Assembly: GCF_001418345.1 (NCBI RefSeq)
Contig: NZ_LIPW01000006.1
Coordinates: 43,140-107,139, forward strand
DNA from: Pseudidiomarina woesei
GTDB taxonomy: Bacteria; Pseudomonadota; Gammaproteobacteria; Enterobacterales; Alteromonadaceae
Length of the DNA: 64,000 bases
Direction of reading: 5' to 3'
Shown here: piece after piece, positions 39,593 to 49,370 of the stretch
Position numbering within the stretch: the first letter of the stretch is position 1
How the letters are laid out: each line of letters starts with the position of its first letter
The notes under the pieces: model-generated
Told to the model about the DNA's origin: nothing
Seen by the model: the letters and a program-made list of their open reading frames with translations, nothing else
Databases searched by the model: none
Program-made: the position numbers and the translations under genes

Positions 39593-39653
39593 CAGAAAAA
39601 TGTCAGCAATATGACAGCGCTGTAACAATACTGTCATAGAATGCGTCTATACT
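39589..39653 (+). promoter_or_regulatory. Pho-box array and -10 upstream of pstC
   Basis: Two phased sets of 11-bp repeats: ATGACAG (39589), ATGTCAG (39600), ATGACAG (39611); then CTGTAAC (39620) and CTGTCAT (39631). A TATACT -10 is at 39648-39653, 10 bp after the last unit. The first unit overlaps the asnA stop. Confidence 0.78.
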
Positions 39654-39703
39654 CTGCTGCATCAAATTCATGTTAGATCATTTTTAAACTTGAAGAGGCA
39701 GCA

Positions 39704-41947
39704 ATGGCGGCATCACAACGTGCAGAGTTGGGAGCCAGTAATGTGCGATTAATCAAAGATAAAGCGGCTCGCTGGGGGGTAACTCTTGGCGGCGGCTTAG
39801 TATTAATGGCACTGCTACTGATATTCTTTTACTTGTTATATGTGGTTGAACCTATTTTTCGTGGTGTAGAAGTTGAGCACCAGCAATCGTTTGCCGTTCC
39901 CGGCCAAGGGCAAACTGTTGCTATGGGTATGGAAGAGCAGTCTGAAATAGGCTACCGATTTGCGGACAACGGCACGCTTAGTTTTTTTGCATTAACGCAA
40001 AAACTTGGCACTGACTGGCAGCCTGGTCAAGTTCTATTGACGGAGCAAGTTGCCGACAGCCCGACAGCTTTTGCCGCAACTCAGCCGCAGAATAAACGTT
40101 ATGCATATGCCGTCGCAGGCGGGAAAGCACGTATTATTGAACCGAAATTTCGCTCACAGTTTAAAGATGGTCGCCGACTTACCACGCCTGTGGTTGGTTT
40201 CGCCAACGAGGGCGAACTCATTCAAGTTGATCCTGAAGGTCGCACGTTATCGCAAATTGCGTACGAGTATAATGGCGAGTCACAGTTATTTGCGGCGGTA
40301 ACCGCCGACAACCAAGTGATAGTAAACTTTTTGCAGGCCAGCCGCAGCTTCTTGACGGGGACGGTTGAGCTGAAATCAAAATTTGCTGAACTTCCCATTA
40401 ACGGCCAAGTTGATGACGTGGTTGTTACCCCAGACTTAACCCAAGTGTTCGTTCGCCAAGGCAACCGATTTTATGTGTATGGTGTGTCACGCACCGGAAC
40501 TATTAGCGAGCGACAATTATTAAATATTGATCGTCGTCGTTATGGCGAAATTACGAGTATGCAGTTGTTGGCTGGCGCAAGCTCGGTGCTATTCGGTCAT
40601 GCCAATGGTTTGGTCACACAATGGTTTGAAGTAGCCGGCGAAAATGGTCGTCAGTATCAGTATATTCGTGAGTTTCAGGCGGGTAGTTCGGCCATTAAAG
40701 ACATTGTAGCGGAATACTATCGTCGAACTTTCTATACCGTGTCAGAAACTGGCGAAGTTGGGGTGTTTCACACCACATCAGAAGCCGATCTGTATTTCTC
40801 GCATATTGATAACGTCAAAGCAGAGCGCGTGGTTATTGACCCGCGTGCCAATACCTTATTAATGCAGAGCGGTAACGAGCTGCATTCGTTCAAATTAGAA
40901 AACGAGCACCCGGAAGTAACTTGGAGTGGCATTTGGCAAGAAGTTTGGTACGAAGGTTACCCAGAACCTCAATACGTGTGGCAGTCAACTTCTGGTTCTG
41001 ACGACTTTGAACCCAAGTTTAGTTTAGTGCCAATTTCGTTTGGTACTATTAAGGCCGCAGCTTACGCGATGTTGTTTGCGGTGCCTATTGGTCTAGCTGC
41101 AGCAGTTTATACGGCTTACTTTATGTCGCCAGGTGTGCGTAAAGTGGTGAAGCCAACCGTAGAAATTATGGAAGCCTTGCCAACGGTAATTTTGGGCTTC
41201 TTGGCTGGCTTGTGGCTGGCGCCGCTCATCGAAGAATATCTGCCCGGTATTGTCGCCACCGTAATCTTGGTGCCATTAGCTATTGTAGCCTTTGCGGCGC
41301 TAAGCAGCGTATTACCGAAAGTATGGCGTAATCGCTTTACTGACGGCCGTGCGGCACTGATTTTGTTGCCAATTGTTGCCTTTGTCGGATGGCTCTCATT
41401 TGAACTGTCACCCTGGGTTGAGCAAGCACTGTTTGACGGCAACGTGCGCCAGTACATTACCAACGAGCTGGGCATTACCTTTGACCAACGCAACTCGCTG
41501 GTTGTTGGTATTGCCATGGGCTTTGCGGTTATCCCGACTATTTTCTCAATTGCTGAAGACGCAGTGTTTAGCGTGCCTAAGCACTTATCAAATGGTTCGT
41601 TGGCGCTTGGTGCAACCACTTGGCAAACCTTAACTAAAGTGGTGTTGCTAACAGCCAGCCCAGGTATTTTCTCAGCAGTTATGATGGGTTTAGGCCGTGC
41701 CGTAGGTGAAACCATGATAGTACTTATGGCCACGGGTAACACGCCGATTATGGACTGGAACATTTTTGAAGGCATGCGTACGCTCTCGGCCAATATTGCC
41801 GTTGAAATGCCAGAGTCAGAAGTGGGGAGTTCGCACTACCGCATTCTGTTCTTAGCAGCCTTTGTATTGTTTATTTTCACTTTCGCGTTTAATACCGTCG
41901 CTGAGTTAGTGCGTCAGCGTCTGCGCGACAAATATAGCTCGATGTAA
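39704..41947 (+). CDS. pstC: Phosphate ABC transporter permease PstC, enlarged form
   Basis: 747 residues, more than twice E. coli PstC. One helix near residues 27-50 is followed by a ~390-residue periplasmic region with repeated beta-strand units resembling a propeller (for example FVRQGNRFYVYGVSR, SVLFGHANGLVTQWF), and then the permease core from about residue 440 (ISFGTIKAAAYAMLFAVPIGLAAAVYTAYF, EALPTVILGFLAGLW and the ABC-contact loop [21 protein letters not shown]). Forms the phosphate channel with PstA. It is first in the pstCAB-phoU operon. Confidence 0.92.
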   Translation: MAASQRAELGASNVRLIKDKAARWGVTLGGGLVLMALLLIFFYLLYVVEPIFRGVEVEHQQSFAVPGQGQTVAMGMEEQSEIGYRFADNGTLSFFALTQKLGTDWQPGQVLLTEQVADSPTAFAATQPQNKRYAYAVAGGKARIIEPKFRSQFKDGRRLTTPVVGFANEGELIQVDPEGRTLSQIAYEYNGESQLFAAVTADNQVIVNFLQASRSFLTGTVELKSKFAELPINGQVDDVVVTPDLTQVFVRQGNRFYVYGVSRTGTISERQLLNIDRRRYGEITSMQLLAGASSVLFGHANGLVTQWFEVAGENGRQYQYIREFQAGSSAIKDIVAEYYRRTFYTVSETGEVGVFHTTSEADLYFSHIDNVKAERVVIDPRANTLLMQSGNELHSFKLENEHPEVTWSGIWQEVWYEGYPEPQYVWQSTSGSDDFEPKFSLVPISFGTIKAAAYAMLFAVPIGLAAAVYTAYFMSPGVRKVVKPTVEIMEALPTVILGFLAGLWLAPLIEEYLPGIVATVILVPLAIVAFAALSSVLPKVWRNRFTDGRAALILLPIVAFVGWLSFELSPWVEQALFDGNVRQYITNELGITFDQRNSLVVGIAMGFAVIPTIFSIAEDAVFSVPKHLSNGSLALGATTWQTLTKVVLLTASPGIFSAVMMGLGRAVGETMIVLMATGNTPIMDWNIFEGMRTLSANIAVEMPESEVGSSHYRILFLAAFVLFIFTFAFNTVAELVRQRLRDKYSSM

Positions 41948-41961
41948 GCGTGAGGATGTCC

Positions 41962-43617
41962 ATGAATAAATGGTTTAAGTCAGGAAAACCTTATATTTGG
42001 CTTACTGCGGGCGCGGTAAGTGTCAGCTTAATTGCTGTACTTGGTTTGCTAGCGCTCATTGCTTGGCGTGGTCTGTCATTCTTTTGGCCGGCAGCCATTC
42101 ACGAAGTTGAAGTGCAAGCCAATGACGGCTCAACGCGCGTAATTATTGGTGAAGTATACGACCGTGAAGAAGTGCCAATTTCGCGTTTAACCGAGTCAGG
42201 TATAACCCTTGAAGGCTTTGAGGGAGAAATGCTTGAACGGAAGTTGTTCAAGGTGGGTAACCGCGAATTCGTGCCGCTAGATTTCATGTGGGTTATGGAG
42301 CCGCAAATTATTCGCGACGAAACCCCAGCAGATCTTGCAGTGCTTGAACGCTCAAAAGACGGTAACTTCTACGGTTATGTGGTGGATGTACTAGAAAACG
42401 GCGAGTCTGTTGCTAACCAAAACAACCTGCGTGACGTATTGTTCGAGCGTATTGAGCGTGCGGTTGAATTGAACGAACAAGCTTCAGACCTACAGCAAGG
42501 CGAAATTGGTGCCATTAACTACGAGTTAAACCGCTTGCGTCTTGAAGCACGTGCATTAGACCTAGAAGGCAAGTTGACGGAAGCTGAGCAGCAGCGCTTG
42601 GCTGCTGAAGAACATGCGTTAAACGAACAGTATAAAGAGCTTGAGAAAGAACTGTTCGCTTACCGTGATGCCGCCAGCCGTGACAGTGTGGTTATGCGCG
42701 ACATGCGTGGTATGGAAGTGACATTACCCATGTACCGAGTGTTAGACGTGACGTTTCCAAATGACATGGGGCTATTTAGCAAAATCGGCCATTTCTTTAC
42801 CCAAATTGGTAAATTTGTGTCAGAAGACCCTCGTGAGGCAAACACTGAGGGCGGTGTATTCCCGGCTATTTTCGGTACCGTGTTCATGGTGTTGCTCATG
42901 TCGGTTATCGTCACCCCATTTGGTGTCATCGCCGCGGTTTATCTGCACGAATACGCTGGCAAAAATGCGATTACACGGTTAATTCGCATCGCGGTAATCA
43001 ACCTAGCCGGTGTACCGTCTATTGTGTATGGCGTGTTTGGTCTGGGTTTCTTTGTTTACATGGTTGGTGGCACGCTGGACCAAATTTTCTACCCTGAAGC
43101 GTTGCCGAGCCCGACCTTCGGTACGCCAGGCGTGATGTGGTCCGCTATTACTTTGGCCATTTTGACACTACCGGTGGTTATTGTGTCGACCGAAGAAGGT
43201 TTGTCGCGTATTCCGAGTACCTTACGCGAAGGCAGTTTGGCACTGGGTGCAACCAAAGCGGAAACTTTATGGCGCATTATTTTACCAATGGCATCGCCAG
43301 CCATTATGACTGGTTTAATTCTTGCCGTGGCGCGTGCCGCTGGCGAAGTTGCGCCATTGATGTTGGTAGGGGTAGTGAAGTCAGCACCTATGCTACCGGT
43401 GGACGGAAACTTCCCGTACTTCCACTTAGATCGCAAATTTATGCACTTGGGCTTCCACATTTATGATGTTGGTTTCCAAAGCCCGAACGTTGAGGCCGCG
43501 CGACCATTGGTATACGCCACCTCATTCTTGTTGGTTACTGTTATTGTCGGGTTAAACCTGACCGCTATTGGCGTGCGTAACCATTTACGTGAAAAATATC
43601 GCTCTCTTGAACATTAA
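41962..43617 (+). CDS. pstA: Phosphate ABC transporter permease PstA, enlarged form
   Basis: About 551 residues, against roughly 300 for E. coli PstA. After the first helix (about residues 15-37) there is a ~260-residue periplasmic insert that includes a coiled coil rich in Glu and Leu ([20 protein letters not shown]), then the permease core with [14 protein letters not shown] motif ([10 protein letters not shown]), [15 protein letters not shown] and [22 protein letters not shown]. The ATG at 41962 (MNKWFKSG) is best placed after GAGG; the frame is open to a GTG at 41950. It pairs with PstC. Confidence 0.92.
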   Translation: MNKWFKSGKPYIWLTAGAVSVSLIAVLGLLALIAWRGLSFFWPAAIHEVEVQANDGSTRVIIGEVYDREEVPISRLTESGITLEGFEGEMLERKLFKVGNREFVPLDFMWVMEPQIIRDETPADLAVLERSKDGNFYGYVVDVLENGESVANQNNLRDVLFERIERAVELNEQASDLQQGEIGAINYELNRLRLEARALDLEGKLTEAEQQRLAAEEHALNEQYKELEKELFAYRDAASRDSVVMRDMRGMEVTLPMYRVLDVTFPNDMGLFSKIGHFFTQIGKFVSEDPREANTEGGVFPAIFGTVFMVLLMSVIVTPFGVIAAVYLHEYAGKNAITRLIRIAVINLAGVPSIVYGVFGLGFFVYMVGGTLDQIFYPEALPSPTFGTPGVMWSAITLAILTLPVVIVSTEEGLSRIPSTLREGSLALGATKAETLWRIILPMASPAIMTGLILAVARAAGEVAPLMLVGVVKSAPMLPVDGNFPYFHLDRKFMHLGFHIYDVGFQSPNVEAARPLVYATSFLLVTVIVGLNLTAIGVRNHLREKYRSLEH

Positions 43618-43628
43618 GGTTAAACATT

Positions 43629-44447
43629 ATGATTTCGGTTACTCCGAACACTAGCAATGTCGAATCATTAGATTTAGCAAACTTAACGCCAGAGCAAACC
43701 GCGTTAGAAATTCGCAACCTCAACTTGCATTATGGGGATGCGCAAGCGTTGTACGACATTTCGATGAATATTCCGAAAAATCGTGTTACCGCTTTTATCG
43801 GCCCTTCAGGTTGCGGTAAATCAACCTTGTTGCGTTGTATTAATCGCATGAATGACTTGGTTGAAATTTGTAAGACTAGCGGCGAAATCCGTTTGCACGA
43901 CAAAAACATTTACGACAAAAATGTCGACGTGGCTGAACTGCGTCGCCAAGTGGGCATGGTGTTTCAGCGCCCAAATCCGTTCCCGAAGTCAATTTACGAG
44001 AACGTGGTGTATGGTATGCGCTTGCAGGGTGTGAATGACCGCCGTACGCTCGATGAAGTGGTGGAACGCTCACTTAAAGGTGCTGCACTATGGGATGAAG
44101 TCAAAGATCGCTTGAATGCGTCAGCGTTTGGCTTGTCAGGTGGTCAGCAACAACGTTTGGTGATTGCACGCGCCATTGCCATTGAGCCGGAAGTGCTATT
44201 ATTAGATGAGCCAACGTCAGCACTTGACCCAATCTCAACGTTAACCATTGAAGAGTTAATTACCGAGCTGAAAGAAAAATACACCGTGGTTATTGTGACG
44301 CATAACATGCAACAAGCAGCACGTGTGTCTGATCAAACCGCATTTATGTACATGGGTAAGCTAATTGAGTATGCCGACACGAACACCTTGTTCACCACGC
44401 CAGCTCAAAAGCAAACTGAAGATTACATTACCGGTCGTTACGGTTAA
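43629..44447 (+). CDS. pstB: Phosphate ABC transporter ATP-binding protein PstB
   Basis: 272-residue ABC ATPase: Walker [11 protein letters not shown]-loop [12 protein letters not shown], signature LSGGQQQR, Walker [14 protein letters not shown] and switch His in [11 protein letters not shown] 30-residue N-terminal extension precedes the first strand ([11 protein letters not shown]). Energises PstCA and takes part with PhoU in phosphate signalling to PhoR. Spacings to pstA and phoU are 11 and 14 bp. Confidence 0.97.
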   Translation: MISVTPNTSNVESLDLANLTPEQTALEIRNLNLHYGDAQALYDISMNIPKNRVTAFIGPSGCGKSTLLRCINRMNDLVEICKTSGEIRLHDKNIYDKNVDVAELRRQVGMVFQRPNPFPKSIYENVVYGMRLQGVNDRRTLDEVVERSLKGAALWDEVKDRLNASAFGLSGGQQQRLVIARAIAIEPEVLLLDEPTSALDPISTLTIEELITELKEKYTVVIVTHNMQQAARVSDQTAFMYMGKLIEYADTNTLFTTPAQKQTEDYITGRYG

Positions 44448-44461
44448 TAGGAGCGCAGGCA

Positions 44462-45178
44462 ATGGATAAATTAAATATGAGCCGGCACATTTCCGGTAAA
44501 TTTAACGAAGAGCTTGAAGCCGTTCGTAACCAGGTACTCAATATGGGCGGCTTGGTTGAGCAGCAATTGCGTGACTCGTTGCACGCTATTGAAAAGTCTG
44601 ATCATGAAATGGCCGAGCAGATTTTGCAGCGCGACTACAAAATTAACGCGCTTGAAGTGCAAATTGATGAAGCTTGTGTGCAAATTATTGCCAAGCGTCA
44701 GCCAGCAGCCAGTGACTTGCGTTTGATTATTGCTATTTTCAAGACTATTTCGGATCTTGAGCGTATTGGCGATGAAGCCGAACGCATTGCGCGTGTAGCG
44801 CTTGAAAGCTTCAACAATGATCAGCAGCAGTTCTTGGTAAGCCTTGAAAATCTTGGCCAGCAAGTGCTTGCCATGTTGCACGGCGTATTAGATGCATTTG
44901 CGCGCATGGACTTAGACGCAGCATTTGAAGTACACCAAATGGATGCCCAAGCCGATCGTCAGTACGAAGCATTAACGCGCCAATTAATGACCTACATGAT
45001 GGAAGACCCACGCGGCATTCCAAAGGTGATGAACGTACTCTGGTCAGCGCGTTCGCTTGAGCGTATTGGTGACCGTTGTCAGAACATTGCCGAGTACATT
45101 ATTTTCTTCGTGAAAGGTAAAGACGTACGTCACGTCTCGCCTGAGTCGATGGAGCAAACAGTAAAAGGCCCTCGCTAG
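44462..45178 (+). CDS. phoU: Phosphate transport regulator PhoU
   Basis: 238 residues forming two PhoU three-helix repeats, each with a metal-binding motif (about residues 75-85 with TISDLERIGDEAERIA and 190-205 with SARSLERIGDRCQNIAEY). PhoU connects Pst with PhoR and represses the regulon when phosphate is plentiful. Last gene of the pstCAB-phoU operon; its stop codon is in a short hairpin. Confidence 0.97.
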   Translation: MDKLNMSRHISGKFNEELEAVRNQVLNMGGLVEQQLRDSLHAIEKSDHEMAEQILQRDYKINALEVQIDEACVQIIAKRQPAASDLRLIIAIFKTISDLERIGDEAERIARVALESFNNDQQQFLVSLENLGQQVLAMLHGVLDAFARMDLDAAFEVHQMDAQADRQYEALTRQLMTYMMEDPRGIPKVMNVLWSARSLERIGDRCQNIAEYIIFFVKGKDVRHVSPESMEQTVKGPR

Positions 45179-45182
45179 GGCC
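45162..45182 (-). terminator. Short hairpin at the phoU/serA convergence
   Basis: GGCCCT / AGGGCC stem with CGCT loop at 45167-45182. No T-run on the + strand, but UUUU follows on the - strand, so it is more plausible as a weak terminator for serA read-through. Confidence 0.45.
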
Positions 45183-45187
45183 ATTAA

Positions 45188-46435
45188 CTAGTACAACACG
45201 CGGGCTTTTATGGTGCCGTCGATAGCGCGCATGGCGATAAGTAAGTCGTCAGCGATGGTGCTTTTCGGTGGCGTTTCTATATCAATAACCACGTAACCAA
45301 CTTTGCTGTCGGTTTGTAAGTACTGGCCGGAAACGTTGATATTTTGCTCGGCCAGCAATTGGTTAATGCGCGTAAGCATACCCGGGCGGTTGTGGTGAAT
45401 ATGCAGCAAGCGGCGCGAGCCTTCGTGCGCTGGCAGTGCCACTTCGGGGAAGTTTACCGCCGACAAAGTTGAACCATTGTCGGAATAACGAACTAATTTA
45501 CCCGCCACTTCTATGCCTATATTTTCTTGAGCTTCTTCAGTAGAGCCGCCAATATGCGGCGTCAAAATGCAATTATCGAGGCCACGCAGCGGTGACTCAA
45601 ATTGCTCGTCGTTGCCTTTGGGTTCTACTGGGAATACGTCGATAGCCGCGCCGGCTAAATGGCCCGACTTCAAAGCATCGGCTAGCGCATTAATTTTCAC
45701 CACGGTACCGCGTGAAGCGTTAATAAATACCGCTCCAGGTTTCATTTGCGCCAATTCGTTCGGGCCAATCATCCACTGCGTTTGTGGTGTTTCTGGCACA
45801 TGCAATGTTACTACGTCAGCTTGCTTTAAAAGCTCGTTCAAACTGCCCACTTGCAGAGCGTTACCTAACGACAATTTGGTTTCGATATCGTAGTACCGCA
45901 CTTGCATGCCGAGTTGCTCAGCCAAAATGCCTAATTGCGTGCCAATGTGGCCATAACCCACAATACCGAGTACTTTGCCGCGCACTTCAAACGAGCCTTT
46001 GGCGGCTTTGTCCCAGCCACCGCGATGGGCAGCTGCGTTTTTCTCGGGAATACGGCGAAGTAGCATAATAATTTCGGCTAATACCAATTCAGCCACGCTA
46101 CGAGTGTTTGAAAACGGAGCGTTAAACACCACCACGCCGTTGTCGCGTGCGGCCGCTAAATCAACTTGGTTGGTACCAATGCAGAAACAACCCACTGCAG
46201 CGAGCTTTTCCGCTGCCGCAAATACTTTCGCTGTTAATTGAGTGCGCGAGCGTATGCCAATAAAGTGCACGTCTTTGATTGCTTCACACAGCTCGTCTTC
46301 GTTGAGCGACGTTTTCAGCGTTTTGATATTGCTGTAGCCGTGCTGCTTCAGTACCTCAACAGCACTCTCATGCACGCCTTCAAGTAACAGAATTTGAATA
46401 CGTTCTTTGGCCAGCGAAGTGGGTTGGTGGCTCAT
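45188..46435 (-). CDS. serA: D-3-phosphoglycerate dehydrogenase
   Basis: 415 residues; NAD-dependent first step of serine synthesis. Substrate-binding domain with IGIRSRTQLT and GCFCIGTNQVDL, Rossmann fold with GIVGYGHIGTQLGILAEQLGM, catalytic Arg in NASRGTVV and the Glu/His pair ending in LTPHIGGST. A C-terminal ACT domain (HNRPGMLTRINQLLAEQNINV) is the site of serine feedback. It lies 2 bp downstream of rpiA on the same strand, the serA/rpiA association known in gammaproteobacteria. Confidence 0.96.
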   Translation of the reverse strand: MSHQPTSLAKERIQILLLEGVHESAVEVLKQHGYSNIKTLKTSLNEDELCEAIKDVHFIGIRSRTQLTAKVFAAAEKLAAVGCFCIGTNQVDLAAARDNGVVVFNAPFSNTRSVAELVLAEIIMLLRRIPEKNAAAHRGGWDKAAKGSFEVRGKVLGIVGYGHIGTQLGILAEQLGMQVRYYDIETKLSLGNALQVGSLNELLKQADVVTLHVPETPQTQWMIGPNELAQMKPGAVFINASRGTVVKINALADALKSGHLAGAAIDVFPVEPKGNDEQFESPLRGLDNCILTPHIGGSTEEAQENIGIEVAGKLVRYSDNGSTLSAVNFPEVALPAHEGSRRLLHIHHNRPGMLTRINQLLAEQNINVSGQYLQTDSKVGYVVIDIETPPKSTIADDLLIAMRAIDGTIKARVLY

Positions 46436-46437
46436 GA

Positions 46438-47100
46438 CTACTCCATAAACTGCAGGCCACTTGGGCTTGCAATAATTGCGATATTGGCGCCGCGCTTGGC
46501 GAATAAACCGTTGGTAACAACACCCACAATACTATTCAATTGTTGCTCTAGTTGAACAGGGTCTAAGATATCAAAGTTGTGAATATCCAAAATGACATTG
46601 CCATTGTCGGTGACAAAGCCTTGGCGCCACACGGGGTCACCGCCAAGTTTGACAATTTCGCGGGCCACGTATGAACGTGCCATTGGAATCACTTCTATTG
46701 GAATTGGAAAGCTACCTAAGCGACCTACCACTTTGCTTTGGTCAGCAATACACACAAACTTGTCGGCCACCGCGGCAATGATTTTTTCACGAGTTAACGC
46801 GCCGCCACCGCCTTTGACCATGCGCATGTGCTCATCAATTTCGTCAGCGCCGTCAATGTAAACCGGCAAATCAGCAACATTGTTGAGTTCAACCACATCA
46901 ATACCGTGGGCTTTTAGGCGCTCGGTAGAGGCGTCTGAGCTTGAAACAGCGCCTTCAATGTCGTTTTTCATGGTGGCTAGAGCATCAATGAAAAAATTGA
47001 CCGTTGAGCCGGTGCCCACACCCACAATGCTATTGGGTTGAACATACTTCAGAGCGGCTTCTGCGGCTTGCTTTTTAAGTTGGTCTTGCGAGGTGGACAT
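46438..47100 (-). CDS. rpiA: Ribose-5-phosphate isomerase A
   Basis: 220 residues; interconverts ribose-5-phosphate and ribulose-5-phosphate. Motifs: [16 protein letters not shown] (phosphate loop), [28 protein letters not shown] and the C-terminal [17 protein letters not shown] prefer the ATG at 47100 (MSTSQDQ), which has a GGAAG site, over 47112, which has none. It heads the rpiA-serA pair. Confidence 0.95.
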   Translation of the reverse strand: MSTSQDQLKKQAAEAALKYVQPNSIVGVGTGSTVNFFIDALATMKNDIEGAVSSSDASTERLKAHGIDVVELNNVADLPVYIDGADEIDEHMRMVKGGGGALTREKIIAAVADKFVCIADQSKVVGRLGSFPIPIEVIPMARSYVAREIVKLGGDPVWRQGFVTDNGNVILDIHNFDILDPVQLEQQLNSIVGVVTNGLFAKRGANIAIIASPSGLQFME

Positions 47101-47145
47101 AAGGGCTTCCATAGTCAGTGGTCTATGGCTTTTCAGTATACAGTT

Positions 47146-47733
47146 TTAGCCGCGAAAGTCCCACACTTTAGACGGGGTTATGACCATGGGAAGCGGCACA
47201 TCCCAGGGTTGTCTCGGTAGTTGTTCAACCTGTTGGCAGTCAAGCGCCAAACCAATCGGCAGCAGCTGCGGGTAGTGGCCTTTGTACCAGCCACTTAACG
47301 TGCGATCATAAAACCCGCCGCCCATGCCCATGCGGTTTCCTTGCTGGTCAAAACCAACCAATGGTATTAGAAGCACCTGTAATTGCTGTAGGGGCACGAT
47401 GTGTTGCGCATGCAATTCTGGCTCGGGAATTTGATATTGGTTATGCACCCAACGGGTGCTCTCTGACAAGCTCAAGAACAGCAGGTGGCCTCGGTTTATC
47501 GGGTGCAGCACCGGTAAAGCAAGCTGGTGGCCAGCGTTTATCAACTGTTGATTCAAGACTTGAGTGGGTAGTTCGGCACGAATGCTAAAATAACTACCGA
47601 TACAGGTTGGGTGTTGCAACTGCGGTAATTTCATTAAATGCTCAGCAACCAACCGCGCAGCGTCATCACGCTGTGCGGCAGACATGCTGGCGCGCGCATT
47701 TAATAAATGTTGGCGTAATTGCTGTTGCGACAC
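47146..47733 (-). CDS. ygfA: 5-formyltetrahydrofolate cyclo-ligase
   Basis: 195 residues; ATP-dependent conversion of 5-formyl-THF to 5,10-methenyl-THF. The family pattern is seen in the RAELPTQVL start and the ATP-binding VGFDQQGNRMGMGGGFYDRTL near the C-terminus. In E. coli ygfA directly follows the 6S RNA gene; here an unrelated amidohydrolase gene on the opposite strand has come between them. Confidence 0.92.
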   Translation of the reverse strand: MSQQQLRQHLLNARASMSAAQRDDAARLVAEHLMKLPQLQHPTCIGSYFSIRAELPTQVLNQQLINAGHQLALPVLHPINRGHLLFLSLSESTRWVHNQYQIPEPELHAQHIVPLQQLQVLLIPLVGFDQQGNRMGMGGGFYDRTLSGWYKGHYPQLLPIGLALDCQQVEQLPRQPWDVPLPMVITPSKVWDFRG

Positions 47734-47789
47734 AGTGCTGATACCTTATGTAAGCTTGCTCTAAACCATAAAAACAAGAGAGTTATATC

Positions 47790-49370
47790 ATGATTCGCCA
47801 ATTACTGACCACGCTAACCCTAACTATTGCGCTTTCAACCGTAGTGCTTGCCGCGCCACCGAAAGCACCAGCCCGAGGTGAGCAAGGCGAAGGGCCTTAT
47901 CAACGCCTAATTTTACGTGGGGTTACCTTAATTAACGGCGAAGGCGCACCCGCCCAAGGGCCGGTGGATATTGTTATTGAAAACGACCGCATTGTGAATG
48001 TGGTTAGCGTGGGCAACCCTGGGGTTCCGATTAAACCAGAAAAACGGCCGGTTGCGGGCGCCAACGATCGCGAATTAAACCTTGAAGGCAAATACGTGTT
48101 GCCTGGTTTTATTGACATGCATGGGCATATTGGCGGTTCTGCTGAAGGTATTCCGGCCGAATATGTGCTGAAGCTATGGTTGGCGCATGGCATTACCACA
48201 GTGCGTGAACCGGGCAGCTTTAACGGGCTAGACTGGACCAAATGGCATGAACAACAAGCCGTAAAAAATGCCATCGTATCGCCACGAATTATTCCTTATG
48301 CGGGTTTTGGTATGGGCGCTGAGCAGCCTATTTTTGGCGCAAAGCAAGCACGCGACTGGGTGAAAAGCATTAAAAAACAGGGGGCTTCGGGCATCAAGTT
48401 CTTTGGCGCCACCCCAAAGGTTATGGCCGCAGCACTAGACGAAGCGAGTAAGCAAGGCTTGGGAACCATGATGCACCACGCCCAATTAAACGTGGTCGGT
48501 ACAAATGTGGTGGATTCAGCTCGTTTAGGTTTGGGCAGCATGGAGCATTGGTATGGCTTGCCAGAAGCCTTATTTACCGGCCAACGCATTCAAAACTACC
48601 CAGCTAATTACAACTACAACAACGAGCAAGATCGCTTCCGCGAAGCCGGTAAATTATGGGCTCAAGCGGCTCAGCCGGGGTCAGAAAAGTGGAACCAAGT
48701 ACGTGACGAGCTAATTAAGCTCGACTTTACCATCAACCCGACGCTAACTATTTACGAAGCCAGCCGCGACTTAATGCGTGAGCGCCAAGCCATTTGGCAC
48801 GAAGAATATACCTTGCCGCAATTGTGGGACTTTTTCACCCCAAGTCGCTACGCCCACGGCTCGTATTGGTTTGACTGGACCACCGATGAAGAGGTGGCCT
48901 GGCGTAAAAACTACCAATTGTGGATGGCCTTTTTAAACGACTTTAAAAACCACGGCGGTCGTGTCACGACAGGCTCTGACGCAGGGTATATCTACAAAAT
49001 TTACGGTTTTGGTTATATTCGCGAACTCGAGTTGCTGCGTGAAGCAGGCTTTAACGCGTTGGAAGTCATTCAGGCAGCCACATTGAATGGTGCTGAAGCG
49101 CTTGGCCTTGAAGATGAGATTGGTAGTGTTGTGCCGGGCAAAAAAGCCGACTTGATTGTGGTGGACGAAAACCCACTGGCAAACTTTAAGGTGCTGTACG
49201 GAACCGGTCACTACAAGCTTGACGAGAATAATCAGCCAATGCGCACCAAGGGCATTCGTTACACCATTAAAGACGGCATTGTCTACGATGCCCAAGAGCT
49301 CCTCGCCGACGTCCGCCGCTTGGTGGACGTAGCCCGGCGTTCTACGCCGGGTGGTGCGCAGCACCGTTAA
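47790..49370 (+). CDS. Exported amidohydrolase (imidazolonepropionase-like family)
   Basis: 526 residues with a signal peptide (cleavage after VVLAA). Metal-dependent hydrolase of the amidohydrolase superfamily: HxH in DMHGHIGG, further ligands in MMHHAQLN and SMEHWYG, and the catalytic Asp in TTGSDAGYIYKIYGFG. ALGLEDEIGSVVPGKKADLIVVDENPL is the usual C-terminal sandwich motif. Probably acts on a peptide or cyclic amide in the periplasm; substrate unknown. The last 14 codons come from a REP element (49329-49351) and flanking sequence, so the native C-terminus was probably replaced. It splits the zapA-6S-ygfA cluster. Confidence 0.85.
   Translation: MIRQLLTTLTLTIALSTVVLAAPPKAPARGEQGEGPYQRLILRGVTLINGEGAPAQGPVDIVIENDRIVNVVSVGNPGVPIKPEKRPVAGANDRELNLEGKYVLPGFIDMHGHIGGSAEGIPAEYVLKLWLAHGITTVREPGSFNGLDWTKWHEQQAVKNAIVSPRIIPYAGFGMGAEQPIFGAKQARDWVKSIKKQGASGIKFFGATPKVMAAALDEASKQGLGTMMHHAQLNVVGTNVVDSARLGLGSMEHWYGLPEALFTGQRIQNYPANYNYNNEQDRFREAGKLWAQAAQPGSEKWNQVRDELIKLDFTINPTLTIYEASRDLMRERQAIWHEEYTLPQLWDFFTPSRYAHGSYWFDWTTDEEVAWRKNYQLWMAFLNDFKNHGGRVTTGSDAGYIYKIYGFGYIRELELLREAGFNALEVIQAATLNGAEALGLEDEIGSVVPGKKADLIVVDENPLANFKVLYGTGHYKLDENNQPMRTKGIRYTIKDGIVYDAQELLADVRRLVDVARRSTPGGAQHR
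49329..49351 (+). repeat. GTAG-headed REP element, left copy
   Basis: GTAG followed by the palindrome CCCGGCGTTCTACGCCGGG. The 5' GTAG head and GC-rich hairpin are the mark of REPs moved by RAYT (TnpA-REP) transposases. It lies inside the amidohydrolase coding end. Its exact inverted copy is at 49446-49468. Confidence 0.8.

Noticed and set aside
41116..41793. 225-residue antisense frame inside pstC
   Set aside because: Antisense of a well-supported membrane-protein gene; its Pro/Ser/Thr-rich composition is the usual antisense artefact.
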